A stretch of DNA of 64,000 bases from Arthrobacter sp. H16F315 (GTDB taxonomy: Bacteria > Actinomycetota > Actinomycetes > Actinomycetales > Micrococcaceae), in NCBI RefSeq assembly GCF_024124825.1, contig NZ_JAMXSS010000002.1, positions 3,596,001 to 3,660,000 of the forward strand, given 5' to 3'. Position numbers and translations under genes: made by a program. Within the stretch, counting starts at the first letter, position 1. The number at the start of each line of letters is the position of its first letter. Shown here in pieces: positions 38,601-48,098 of the stretch. Below the pieces are notes generated by a model. It worked only from the letters and a program-made list of their open reading frames with translations. It had not been told where the DNA came from and did no database searches.

Positions 38601-40134
38601 GCCCGCCGGGCTGAGCGCAACCGCCGGGACCAACACCGTGAACCTGGCCTGGACCGCCGGGACCGAACCGGACCTCGCCGGATACCACGTCGAACGCGCC
38701 ACCACCGCAGCCGGCCCCTGGAACCGCCTGACCGGAACCACCCCCACCACCGGGACCACCTACACCGACACCACACCCCCGGCCAACACAACCCTGCTCT
38801 ACCGCATCATCGCCATCGACACCTCCGCCAACGCCTCGGCCCCCTCGGCCACCGCAACGGCCACCACCACAACCCCCGCCACCCAACAACCCATCCGCAT
38901 CAACGCCGGCGGACCAGCCCTCACCACCGGGGGCGTGAACTGGCTCGCCGACACCTACTTCACCGGCGGAAAGTCCTACACCAACCCCCAAGTGACCGCC
39001 ATCGCCGCAACCACCGATGACCCGCTCTTCCTCAGCGAACACAGCGGCGCCGGCGGCTTCAGCTACGCCATCCCCGTCCAACCCGGCAACTACATCGTCA
39101 AACTCCACTTCGCCGAAATCTGGCACGGAGCCACCGGCGGCGGACCCGGCGGACCCGGAAAACGCGTCTTCAACGTCAACCTCGAAGGCGGCACCCCCGA
39201 AATCACCAACCTCGACCTCAACGCCACCGTCGCCCCGATGACAGCCCACACCATCACCCAACAACTGAACATCACCGACGGCACCCTCAACCTCGACTTC
39301 ACCGCCACCACCGACGAACCAAAAATCTCCGCCATCGAAATCATCCCCGCCGGTGCTCCGGACACCACGGCGCCAGCGGCGCCCGCCGGGCTGAGCGCAA
39401 CCGCCGGGACCAACACCGTGAACCTGGCCTGGACCGCCGGGACCGAACCGGACCTCGCCGGATACCACGTCGAACGCGCCACCACCGCAGCCGGCCCCTG
39501 GAACCGCCTGACCGGAACCACCCCCACCACCGGGACCACCTACACCGACACCACACCCCCGGCCAACACAACCCTGCTCTACCGCATCATCGCCATCGAC
39601 ACCTCCGCCAACGCCTCGGCCCCCTCGGCCACCGCAACGGCCACCACCACAACCCCCGCCACCCAACAACCCATCCGCATCAACGCCGGCGGACCAGCCC
39701 TCACCACCGGGGGCGTGAACTGGCTCGCCGACACCTACTTCACCGGCGGAAAGTCCTACATCAACCCCCAAGTGACCGCCATCGCCGCAACCACCGATGA
39801 CCCGCTCTTCCTCAGCGAACACAGCGGCGCCGGCGGCTTCAGCTACGCCATCCCCGTCCAACCCGGCAACTACACCGTCAAACTCCACTTCGCCGAAATC
39901 TGGCACGGAGCCACCGGCGGCGGACCCGGCGGACCCGGAAAACGCGTCTTCAACGTCAACCTCGAAGGCGGCACCCCCGAAATCACCAACCTCGACCTCA
40001 ACGCCACCGTCGCCCCGATGACAGCCCACACCATCACCCAACAACTGAACATCACCGACGGCACCCTCAACCTCGACTTCACCGCCACCACCGACGAACC
40101 AAAAATCTCCGCCATCGAAATCATCCCCGCCTGA
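29612..40134 (+). CDS. Giant secreted multidomain carbohydrate-binding protein, frameshifted three times here
   Basis: After repairing the C5 run 30708-30712, the G4 run 33443-33446 and the C4 run 38415-38418, one frame of 10,524 bp encodes 3,507 residues. Order by nucleotide position: signal peptide; beta-rich domain to ~30570; Thr-Pro linker; PA14 domain (~30810-31200, CLAGEWQVQYFIG, FTTRADDGLRLIVDG); two FN3 domains; malectin-like domain; Ig-like domain; a large propeller resembling glucose/sorbosone dehydrogenases (~32720-34120); a HYDIN-like domain; a DUF4114-like segment (VAFEDASNGDFQDYVFLV); three malectin-like domains; Ig, HYDIN-like and DUF4114-like parts; then three FN3-malectin repeats. 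GTG 29612 has GGGGAAGGA upstream. No sortase signal or terminal anchor is seen. A role in binding or organising the exopolysaccharide is inferred; enzyme activity is unproven. Confidence 0.8.
30584..30712 (+). repeat. 36-bp tandem repeat coding a Thr-Pro linker
   Basis: About 3.6 copies of a 36-bp unit begin at 30584, 30620, 30656 and 30692. Each encodes twelve residues of the ATPVPTATPTTT type, an extended, probably glycosylatable linker before the PA14 domain. The frameshift at 30708-30712 lies in the last copy. Confidence 0.9.
37781..40119 (+). repeat. Three tandem 780-bp repeats (FN3 + malectin, 260 residues each)
   Basis: Copies begin at 37781, 38560 and 39340; the first is 779 bp because one C is missing at 38415-38418. 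Each codes one FN3 domain (PAAPAGLSATAG, NLAWTAGTEPDLAGYHV) and one malectin domain (IRINAGGPALTTGG, KLHFAEIWH, PKISAIEI). The copies differ at only a few bases, for example at 37810-37815 and in the FN3-malectin codons near 39091 and 39760. Such near-identity points to recent duplication or gene conversion and makes assembly of copy number uncertain. Confidence 0.95.
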
Positions 40135-40163
40135 AACCCGGCAGTAGTAGCGCCGGGTCTGCA

Positions 40164-40210
40164 CGACAGCGCAGCAGGTGCCGCCCTTGGCGGCACCTGC
40201 TGCGCTGTCG
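40164..40210. terminator. Strong bidirectional terminator
   Basis: A perfect 22-bp inverted repeat (CGACAGCGCAGCAGGTGCCG...) with a 3-base loop sits between the convergent giant gene and the first LAL regulator gene. It is the longest perfect hairpin I noted in the window. Confidence 0.85.
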
Positions 40211-40226
40211 TTCGCGCCAAGCCGGT

Positions 40227-42856
40227 TTATCGCGGAACGGAGCCCGGGCCCGGAAGATCGAGAGGCCGGCTGACGCCGAGCCGGGCGAAGATCCTGTACA
40301 GATGCCGTTCGATGCTGCGCTCCGAGACCCGAAGCAACGCAGCAATCTCGGCATTGCTGGCGCCGCCGGAGACCAGGCCACGGATCTCGGATTCGCGGGC
40401 CGTCAGGGCCGGGGCAGGCTCGGGATCGACGAACCCCAGCTGCGGGGACATCCCCAGAGCCGCCAACCGTTGCTGGACCTGTGCCCGGACAGCAGGCAGG
40501 CGGCGATGGTCCGCTTCCTGCGTCAGGCACCATTCGGCCTGCTGCGCGGATTCGAGCGCCAGACGCAGGTAGCCTGCGGCCAAGGCGGCATCGCCGGTCC
40601 TCATCAAGCCGGTCGCATCGGACCCGGCAACCGCGCGCGCAAAATCATGCACCAGAGCAGACTCCGGCCCGTCAACTGCGCGGCTGCATATGGCGAGGGC
40701 GGCAGCGCCTGGGATATCGCCCGGGACCAGCGCCAGCCTCCGTATTTCCGTTTCGATCCCGCGCAGGCCCTGGCCGCGGGCCAGCTCCGCCAGGGCCGTC
40801 AGGGTACTTTGGCTATCCCGTCTGGCAAGAGTGCCGGCGGCGACCGTGGAATACGCTTCGACGAGGAGTCGCAGGACCAGTGGTTCGCCGCCGGGAAGCC
40901 GTCGGAACGCCGCCAAATGTTCGTGGCCGGCGTCCCGGTCCCCTGCCGCGGCAGCCGCATATGACGCGACCGAGTAGACGAAGCAGCGCAACTGCCAGGG
41001 ATCCGCTACCTTGAGTTCTTCTGCGGCGAGTGACATAGCTGCGAGGGCTTCAGGCATCCGGCCTTGTCGGATCATCGAGAATCCACGCATCGCCTGGAGC
41101 ATGCCGCCGCTTCGTATCAGCCGCGGGGGGTACGCCCTGGCGTAGTCGTCGATGGCGGCCGCGGCGGGATCCCATTCCCCCGCCAAGGTGAGAACCAGGC
41201 AGTGCCGCATCAGCAGGTCCTCGTCGATCAACGGCAGACCCAGCTCGTGGCACTTCGCGTCTTGCCAGGCTTGCTGGTCCAGGGCGCGTCCCGCGAGAAC
41301 ACGCCCCTGGGCGCTCCAGATCAGGGCGAGCAACGAAGAAGCCGGAATGCGGATCGTTGCCGGTGCCCCTGTCCCTTCGATCACAACGCGGAGTCTGCCC
41401 TCGACTTCGGTTAAGGAACCGTTCGGGTCGAAGACGTTGATGTCCCCGACCCCATCGCGGGGAGGCTGCGCAGGCTCCGGCAGCAGCGCCGGGCCGAGGT
41501 TTAGCGGCGGTGCGTGTCCGCTGCCACGCTCTGCTGCGACCGCCTTGAGCCGGGCAGCCAGCAGGGCCGAGAGGTAGGGCTCATCGGGTCCGTGCAAACC
41601 AGTGGCCTGCTGGAGCAGGCCACTGGCGATCCGGGGCCGGCCCGAGGTGAATTGAGCGTAAGCCGCCTGAAGACGGGCCTGCGGCAAAAAGACTCGTCGC
41701 CGACGGCAGCCGCTGTTCGCAGCGCGGCGTTCGGGTCGAGAGCAACATTGGCCAGGCGGGCTGCCCGGAGAAGATCGGCTGCGGGGACGCGGGCACCGCA
41801 ATCCATTGCCCAGCGGACCTGGTTCCGGAACGCTTCCGGGCGAAGCTGCCCGCCGCCGGGAAGGGCCAGTAGGCTCCCCCGCAGGCGAGCGCTGCGTCCG
41901 GCCGGAATCTGTCGACGCACAATTTCGCCGATCAGCGGACTTGCGGGCCGAACCCGCCGGTCTCCGGAACGGGAGACCTCGATGATGCCGGCCCGTTCCA
42001 GTGCGTCGACGGCCTTGGGATTGCTGAATCTCAGGAGCTGGCCGACGCTCAACGGCCCGGCCAATGCCACCAGGGCGGCGGCAAGATTGGCCTCCGAGGA
42101 GAGCCTCTGGAGTTGATGGTGCACGAGGTCTGCTTCCGGGAATCCGGCAAGCACCGGCTCAGCGACCAGCAGCCATACCCCGTGGCGCAGCGCGAGCGCC
42201 CCGGTCCGCCGGCAGTGTTCAATCAAGGACAGCACCATAAACGGGTTCCCCGCGGCGAGATAGGAAAAGCTCGCACTGACCCACGGTGAAACCTCGCAGC
42301 GCAGGACTTGTTCGCATAGCTGGTGGACTTCCGACCGGTTCAGCGCTGCAAGCTCGTATTTCGCGACGATCCCGTCGTCCCAGAGTGCCAGGAACTCTTT
42401 GGGGATCAATGTTCCGGGTCCGCTGGTGGCGAGGAGGCCTGCTGCGCCGGTGGCCACTGCCTGCGCCACCAGGTGCAAGGTCCCCCGGTCCAGGCTCTGG
42501 GCATCGTCGACCACAAAGATCGGCCGCCCGGACCTGGACCTGAGTCTGCTGGTCATGGCTTGGAGTACGGCGGGGTAGGAGTCGAGGTCCCGTGCCGGCA
42601 ACTCGGCCAGATGCGGTGCCAGCACCCCGAAGGGGACCGCCGCGAGGGCCGGTGTCGCGGCCAGACGGATATAGGGCGGGTGGTCTCGAAGTTCATGCAG
42701 AACAGCCGTGGTCACGGCGGTCTTCCCGGTGCCGGCGCCTCCGACGATCAAGGCGCCGGATGTGCCTGCGTCGCTGAGGGAGCCCGCAACCGCCTTAACG
42801 ACCCTGGCACGGGCAACGAGCATGGCGGGTTGGTTCAGGCTTTCCACATTCCGCAC
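40227..42856 (-). CDS. LAL-type LuxR regulator 1, frameshifted here
   Basis: Large ATP-binding LuxR regulator. The N-terminal ATPase shows Walker A VGGAGTGKTAVTTA and Walker B RPIFVVDDAQSLD, a TPR-like helical middle, and a C-terminal LuxR helix-turn-helix (LTARESEIRGLVSGGASNAE, then VSERSIERHLYRIFARLGVS). The frame breaks at the A5 run 41686-41690; one more A (T on the coding strand) joins DESFLPQARLQAAYAQF. The repaired gene is 2,631 bp (876 residues). The start is uncertain: GTG 42856 directly behind GGAGGAAAG, or GTG 42880. It is 64-88 bp downstream of regulator 2 on the same strand, so the two are probably co-transcribed. A role in controlling the polysaccharide locus is inferred from position. 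Confidence 0.85.
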
Positions 42857-42944
42857 CTTTCCTCCGAACTGCTGGGTCACTGCCTCATCCCCGGGGTGCG
42901 GGCCCGGCTGTTAGCGCAGCCGGCACAAACAGCGCCCCCGGCGG

Positions 42945-45677
42945 TCAGCCGAGACGGACATTGTCCACCGGGCCGGACATCACTTCTTTGAGCTCGGCCC
43001 GGCTTGCAACATGCAGTTTCGCGTACACCTGGTACAGATGGCCCTCCACTGTCCGGACCGAAACGTGGATCTGTTCGGCGATCTTCCGGTTGGAGGTTCC
43101 GCTGGCTGCCCGGACGGCGACCTCGATCTCCCTGGCCGTAAGCGTTGACGTCGTCAAGGAATGCAGCCCATTCTTCGGACCGCCGATCCGGTCTTCTACG
43201 GACTGTTGCATACGCTGGGCAATCCTCAGTGAGATCCGGTTGCCGGCATCGTGGGCGCAACTAACCGCCTTGCGCGCCGCATCCCTTGCAAAGATGGTGT
43301 GGCCCAGCTCTTCGGCATCCTTGGCGGCCCCAAGCAGCTGCTCGCTGTCGGACTTCTTTAATCCCTCTGCCAGCCGGAGGCACAGTGCTGCGAACCGTCC
43401 GTTGACCTGGGTTGCAAGGCCGGCCAATTTCTGACCCACCTGCCGGTCCCCCAAACGGGCCGCCGCAGACAAGAACAGCAGGCCGGTGCTCAGAGCGCCC
43501 GCGGCCTCATCGATGTCGGCTTCTGCCGTCAGGAACCGAATGGCGGCCGTCCGTTGTCCGAGCTCGGCACGGGCGGACAGCTCGTAGTACCTGGTCATCC
43601 GCTCGGCGATCCAGGCCCCCTTGGCGTCCTTCTTCCCGAGCGCTGACAACATGGCCTCGGCCTTGTCTTCCTCCCCCTGCAGGCAGGCTGCATAGGCGCC
43701 CGCGGACGTGGCAAGTGCCCAGAGGGATTCGTGATCCTGGACCTTAAGCTGCAGGAGGCCGGCCTGGAGCTTGGGCAACGCCTCGCTCAGCAGCCCTCGA
43801 TGCAGGTCCACAATCCCTTGCCCGATCTCGAAAATGCCGCCCAGCCGGGCCTGCGGCTCGGCGGTCGCTGCGGCCGCAGCCAGGCACGCGCTGGCCTCGC
43901 CAAATTTTCCGCAGAGCAGCAGCAGCAGCAGGAAGCGGCAGCGGATCTGCCGGATCGACGTGTCCGAAATTCCGCTGCGGACGGCGGCGGCCATCACCTC
44001 CCGGCCCAATGCGGTCGCTGCCAGGACATCGCCGGTGGCAGCCATCGCCTCGCAGACCAGGCTGGCGGCCACAATCTTCCTTTCGCTGCCTAAATCGCAG
44101 GTGTCCACGTCGGCAAAAATCGTCAGGACATCCTGGTAGCGGCCCTCAAAAACTGCCAATTCCGCGCTGGCGCTCCGCAGTTTTTCGCGGAGATCCGCCA
44201 CGTTCGCCTCCCGTGGCTGCGCCTCAAGCCGTCGGCCGATTTCCAACAGCCTGGCGCCTGCCTGGGCGGCTGTCGCGGGCTGGCGCTTGTCCAGTTCAGC
44301 GCGAAGAAACTCAATGGCAGCCCAATCAGCGAACTCAGCATCCTTTTCGAGCGTGTGGCCCAGGACCTGCAAAACCCGCCGGGCCGAATCCTCGTTATTG
44401 ACGTTGAGGTGGGCACGAGCAGATTCGATCGCGGCCCCGACCATGGATTCCTGTCCGTCAATCTCCTGAATGAACCTCAGCGCAGCGGTGGGATCAGACT
44501 CATCGTTTGCCATCTTCGCTGCCGAGAGTGCACGTCCGGGCCGTACTTCCTCGCCGCAATCCAGCGCCCACGCAACCTCCTTCGAGCCGGCAGCGTCTGC
44601 CCGTTCCGATTCCTCCATCCCCGCGCCGAGGCGCCGCCGGAGTTCGGCGCTGCGCCCTGGCGGCACGACGCTGGCCACAATGCTCGCCACTACCGGGTTG
44701 GCAATACTGACAGTCGGCGGATGGTCGTGGCTGACCCGGATCATGCCACGCTCCTGGAGTGCGTCCATGTCCTGGGAATTGGCAACATTCATTAGGGTCT
44801 GCAGCGGCACGGAACCGGCGAGGGACAGCAGCTCGAAGACATCGCGCTGGCCGCTGCTCAGACGGTTGAGCCGGGCCCTGACGACGTCCCGGATTTCTCC
44901 GGTGAGGGAAACCGGCCGGTCGCCCAGGATCCAGGTGCCGTCCTGACGGACAATGGTTCCCAGCTTGATCTGCTCCCGGGTCAAAGAGTGCAGGAACAGT
45001 GCGTTGCCGCCGCTGGCGTTCCACAACGCCCGCGCGGCAGCGTGCGAGAAGTGCCCGCCGTATTCGTGCTGCAGGGTGGTGGCGGTTTCGGTGAAATCGA
45101 ACGGGCCAAGGTCCACCCGGCGCAGCATGTCATCCTTCCACAGCCCCATGATGTCGCCGCCGACATTGGGCAGGTCCACACATGCTGCCAGCAAGGACAC
45201 ATGGCCGCCGGCGCTCAACTGGGCGACCATCATCGTCGAGAGCTCGTCGAGGTCGTGGGCGTTGTCGACAAACAGTACAACCCGGCGTCCCTTGGCTTTG
45301 CTGTGGAGCAGCTGTGTCAGCCCGCGGAGGACCATCAGCGGATGCTCGAGGTGCGAGGCATCGAGGTCATTCAAGAGCACACTCAGGGCACCGTAGGGAA
45401 GCTTCGAGGAGATGGAGCTGCCCCGTACCTGGACCACAAGATGGCCGTCCCCGAGCTGTTCGACGGCGCGCTGGGCCAGGAAGGACTTGCCCGCTCCGTG
45501 CTCCCCCACCAGGACAACGCCGCAGCCTGAACCGGATTGCAGCCCGGCGAGAATGTTCGCGACGAGGTCCCGGCGGGCATATGGCCTGTCGTGCCACCCC
45601 GGATGTGAGTGTTGGCTGGAAGGAACTGGGTCTGTAGTGCCGCTGCCCGCGGGCAAGCTACCGCTGTGCTGAAACAT
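42945..45677 (-). CDS. LAL-type LuxR regulator 2
   Basis: 910 residues, intact. ATPase part: GEHGAGKSFLAQRA (Walker A, ~60) and RRVVLFVDNAHDLDEL (Walker B). The helical middle is Ala/Leu-rich. The C-terminal LuxR DNA-binding domain reads LTAREIEVAVRAASGTSNRK then VRTVEGHLYQVYAKLHV. Proteins of this type (MalT-like STAND ATPases) bind ATP and an inducer, oligomerise and activate promoters with repeated sites. ATG 45677 with GAAGG upstream is preferred to TTG 45698, which has none. The 214 bp upstream hold several AGTAG/CTACT elements, so it may be autoregulated. Confidence 0.9.
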   Translation of the reverse strand: MFQHSGSLPAGSGTTDPVPSSQHSHPGWHDRPYARRDLVANILAGLQSGSGCGVVLVGEHGAGKSFLAQRAVEQLGDGHLVVQVRGSSISSKLPYGALSVLLNDLDASHLEHPLMVLRGLTQLLHSKAKGRRVVLFVDNAHDLDELSTMMVAQLSAGGHVSLLAACVDLPNVGGDIMGLWKDDMLRRVDLGPFDFTETATTLQHEYGGHFSHAAARALWNASGGNALFLHSLTREQIKLGTIVRQDGTWILGDRPVSLTGEIRDVVRARLNRLSSGQRDVFELLSLAGSVPLQTLMNVANSQDMDALQERGMIRVSHDHPPTVSIANPVVASIVASVVPPGRSAELRRRLGAGMEESERADAAGSKEVAWALDCGEEVRPGRALSAAKMANDESDPTAALRFIQEIDGQESMVGAAIESARAHLNVNNEDSARRVLQVLGHTLEKDAEFADWAAIEFLRAELDKRQPATAAQAGARLLEIGRRLEAQPREANVADLREKLRSASAELAVFEGRYQDVLTIFADVDTCDLGSERKIVAASLVCEAMAATGDVLAATALGREVMAAAVRSGISDTSIRQIRCRFLLLLLLCGKFGEASACLAAAAATAEPQARLGGIFEIGQGIVDLHRGLLSEALPKLQAGLLQLKVQDHESLWALATSAGAYAACLQGEEDKAEAMLSALGKKDAKGAWIAERMTRYYELSARAELGQRTAAIRFLTAEADIDEAAGALSTGLLFLSAAARLGDRQVGQKLAGLATQVNGRFAALCLRLAEGLKKSDSEQLLGAAKDAEELGHTIFARDAARKAVSCAHDAGNRISLRIAQRMQQSVEDRIGGPKNGLHSLTTSTLTAREIEVAVRAASGTSNRKIAEQIHVSVRTVEGHLYQVYAKLHVASRAELKEVMSGPVDNVRLG

Positions 45678-45736
45678 GTGAGAGACCTTCGCAATCAAAG
45701 TGTGACCAGTGATAAATCAAACCTATGGAGGCTGGA

Positions 45737-45850
45737 CTACTTCAACATGCGTAAGAACTACTCGAATCCGGGGGCGGAGATTGGTTCCATCTACGTAGGT
45801 GTACTCAGATAGGACCGGCGAAGCGGCGACGCCGGGTAAGTAGTCCCTAC
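45737..45850. promoter_or_regulatory. Cluster of CTAC/GTAG elements upstream of regulator 2
   Basis: CTACT at 45737 and 45758, the palindrome CTACGTAG at 45791-45798, and GTAG-TCC-CTAC at 45840-45850 lie between the regulator 2 start and the sugar-transferase stop. The density is well above what the base composition predicts. A second feature nearby is the small hairpin GCCGCC/GGCGGTGGC around 45864-45882, which could end the sugar-transferase transcript. Confidence 0.4.
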
Positions 45851-45891
45851 GGGCCTAACCGGTTGCCGCCATGGGGCGGTGGCATTCCCGG

Positions 45892-47790
45892 CTAGTAGGC
45901 CCCTTCGGGACTGATCACTACCTTCAAGGTCCGCCAGAGAATGACCATGTCTCCCCACATGGACCAGTTCTCCACATAGTAGAGGTCGAGGCGCACAGCG
46001 TCCTCCCACGGCAGATCCGAGCGTCCGCCGATCTGCCAGAGTCCTGTAATCCCGGGCTTTGTCAGCAGCCGGCGGTTGATATTGCGTTCGTACAGCTCGA
46101 CTTCCCGGGGCAACGGCGGCCTCGGGCCAACCATGCTCATGTCGCCGCGGAGCACATTCCAGAACTGCGGGAGCTCATCGAGTGAGTACTTGCGCATCCA
46201 TCGGCCGCAGCTGGTGATCCGTGGATCGTGTTGGATCTTGAACAGCACTCCCGCGGCCTGGTTCTGTGCCATCAGAGCGTTCAGGTCGTCCTCCGCGCTC
46301 TCCACCATCGAACGGAACTTGAGCATGTAGAAACGTTTCCCGTCCTTGCCCACGCGTTCCTGCCGGAAGAAGGACGGTCCCGGGCTGTCCGAGCGGACGA
46401 TCAAGGCCAGGACGAGGAAAACCGGTGCGAGGGCCAACAGTGCGCCGGCGGCGAGGACCACGTCCATCGCACGTTTTATCCGGTGCTTTCCACCGGCGTA
46501 GCGGGGCAAGTCCACATGCATCAGGGGAAGTCCTTCCACCTGGCGCAGGTGCATCCGGGGACCGGCAACGTTGGTGAGGTTTGATGCCAGCACCAGCTCC
46601 GCCTGATGCTCCTCCAGCATCCAACCCAGCTCACGGAGCCCGTTGTTTCCACCCGGCATCGGCCCCGCCACAATAACCGCCGTCGCGCCGGCTTCCTGGA
46701 CGGCCGGGACGATGTCGTTCAGGCCGCCAAGGATCGGGACGTCGCGGTTATCAATCCGGAGCGACGTCCCTGCCGTCCCCCCGGGGACCAGCGTTCCAAG
46801 TACTTCGAAGGTTGCACCGGACTTTCGATTCAGCTGCCGAATTACATACCTGACATCCTCAGGTTCCCCGGAAACCACAACCCGGGAAAGGTAGTGGCCC
46901 CGAAGCCGCTGGGAGTTAATCCATTGCCGCCAGATCCACCGGCTTCCGGCCAGTCCGAGGATTCCCACCGGCAGCCCCACAAGAAACATTGCCCCTGCAG
47001 CGTCCCACTGGGTCAGCACGGCAACCATGGCGGCCAGCCCGAACACGTTCAAGGTCGCGGCCACAACGCGTTTGTATTCGTCCGACCCTACTCCCAGAAT
47101 TGTCGATTCCCGGGTCCGGTACACAACGAGGAACGCCGCCCACAGCAGTGCGACGCCGGCGGCGAACACCACGGAACCGCCACCGCCAAGTGGTACTCCG
47201 GCGCCGGCGGAGAGGTCAGCTGACGCCTCGGTCTCGATACCGCAGGCCGTAGCCAGCAGTACAACGAGTATGTCGGTGCAGCGCAGGCCCCGCCGATAGA
47301 ACTTGATCCAGGCCCGGCCGGAGGTACTTGGTGCGCGGGACGCCAGCGGCACGGCGGCCGGCTGCAGCAACGGCAGGGCTGCGGATTCTTGTCCCCCGGA
47401 ACGCCACGCCGTTGCGGCGGGTATCCAGCGGGTCTGCCAGCTCCGGTGTGAATGCCTTGGCTGGGCCTTGGTGCTGCTCATAGCACCCACCGGCCGTGGG
47501 CCGCTGTCTGCAAAGGCAGACAGCGGCCACGGGTGAAGGCTAGGGAGCCGACGGCGGCTGGGGGGAACCTCGGTCTCAGAAGGTTCCGACGCCGTCGGCT
47601 CCGTCAAGGGGGTCAGCACACGTTGTGCGGACCGTTGAGGAGACCGGTTAGGGAAGAATATTTGACCCGGAGCACCATGCCGGACAGTCCCGACGACCCG
47701 GATGGTTCCGCCCGGATCATGGCTCGAAGCCGGAGCTAGCAACGGTTCCGCCCGGGACATGGGCTTACTTGTTTCATCAGGATTCCACAT
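45892..47790 (-). CDS. Polyprenyl-phosphate sugar-1-phosphate transferase
   Basis: 632 residues, the initiating enzyme of lipid-linked repeat-unit synthesis. The C-terminal bacterial sugar transferase domain has KRAMDVVLAAGALLALAPVF (membrane segment), SFFRQERVGKDGKRFYMLKF, the DELPQFWNVLRGDMSMVGP motif and TKPGITGLWQIGGRSD. Four membrane segments (~170-290) and a Rossmann-like CoA-binding region precede it. Unusual is a ~155-residue Pro/Ser/Arg-rich N-terminal extension without membrane segments. ATG 47790 has GAAGGT 6 bases upstream, supporting this long start. It lies between the two LAL pairs; 308 bp upstream carry CTAC/GTAG elements. Confidence 0.92.
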   Translation of the reverse strand: MWNPDETSKPMSRAEPLLAPASSHDPGGTIRVVGTVRHGAPGQIFFPNRSPQRSAQRVLTPLTEPTASEPSETEVPPSRRRLPSLHPWPLSAFADSGPRPVGAMSSTKAQPRHSHRSWQTRWIPAATAWRSGGQESAALPLLQPAAVPLASRAPSTSGRAWIKFYRRGLRCTDILVVLLATACGIETEASADLSAGAGVPLGGGGSVVFAAGVALLWAAFLVVYRTRESTILGVGSDEYKRVVAATLNVFGLAAMVAVLTQWDAAGAMFLVGLPVGILGLAGSRWIWRQWINSQRLRGHYLSRVVVSGEPEDVRYVIRQLNRKSGATFEVLGTLVPGGTAGTSLRIDNRDVPILGGLNDIVPAVQEAGATAVIVAGPMPGGNNGLRELGWMLEEHQAELVLASNLTNVAGPRMHLRQVEGLPLMHVDLPRYAGGKHRIKRAMDVVLAAGALLALAPVFLVLALIVRSDSPGPSFFRQERVGKDGKRFYMLKFRSMVESAEDDLNALMAQNQAAGVLFKIQHDPRITSCGRWMRKYSLDELPQFWNVLRGDMSMVGPRPPLPREVELYERNINRRLLTKPGITGLWQIGGRSDLPWEDAVRLDLYYVENWSMWGDMVILWRTLKVVISPEGAY

Positions 47791-48098
47791 TTGAGACCTT
47801 CATCGAGGTTGTCCGTCTGGTGCCTGAAATCAATTAAGCCGGTCCCCGGGCCCGGGCACACCGGTAGTCCATACTCGACTTACGGCCCCGGCCCGGCGGG
47901 TGTGTGGCGGGGCCTACTTGGAAACGCAGGCGCTATGGATCCGGTGCCGCATTCAACTACGTGGTCGCCTACGCGGCGCCGGGAGTGCGTACCTAGGCCA
48001 CCCGGCCGAGCAGGCATGGCACTGCCCCGGCAGCCGTGCGCCCGGACAGGGACGGGATAAAGGTGCAGCAAGGGATGGCCCGGAAGGAACCTCGCGAC
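47791..48098 (-). promoter_or_regulatory. Upstream region of the sugar-transferase gene
   Basis: No gene is visible in 308 bp. GTAG at 47864, CTACT at 47914, and CTAC at 47957 and 47969 occur, plus a CCTAGG palindrome at 47992-47997. The segment CAAGTAGGCC (complement of 47911-47920) is nearly the same as CAAGTAGGC in the array at 19.6 kb. The promoter itself could not be identified. Confidence 0.3.

Noticed and set aside
37781..40119. Regular tandem repeats as a possible CRISPR array
   Set aside because: The unit is 780 bp, contains no spacers and is continuous coding sequence.
38311..40533. A 740-codon open frame on the minus strand, Gly/Asp-rich and repetitive
   Set aside because: It is the complement of the FN3-malectin repeats, where C-ending codons keep the opposite frame open. 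It has no ribosome site or family resemblance.
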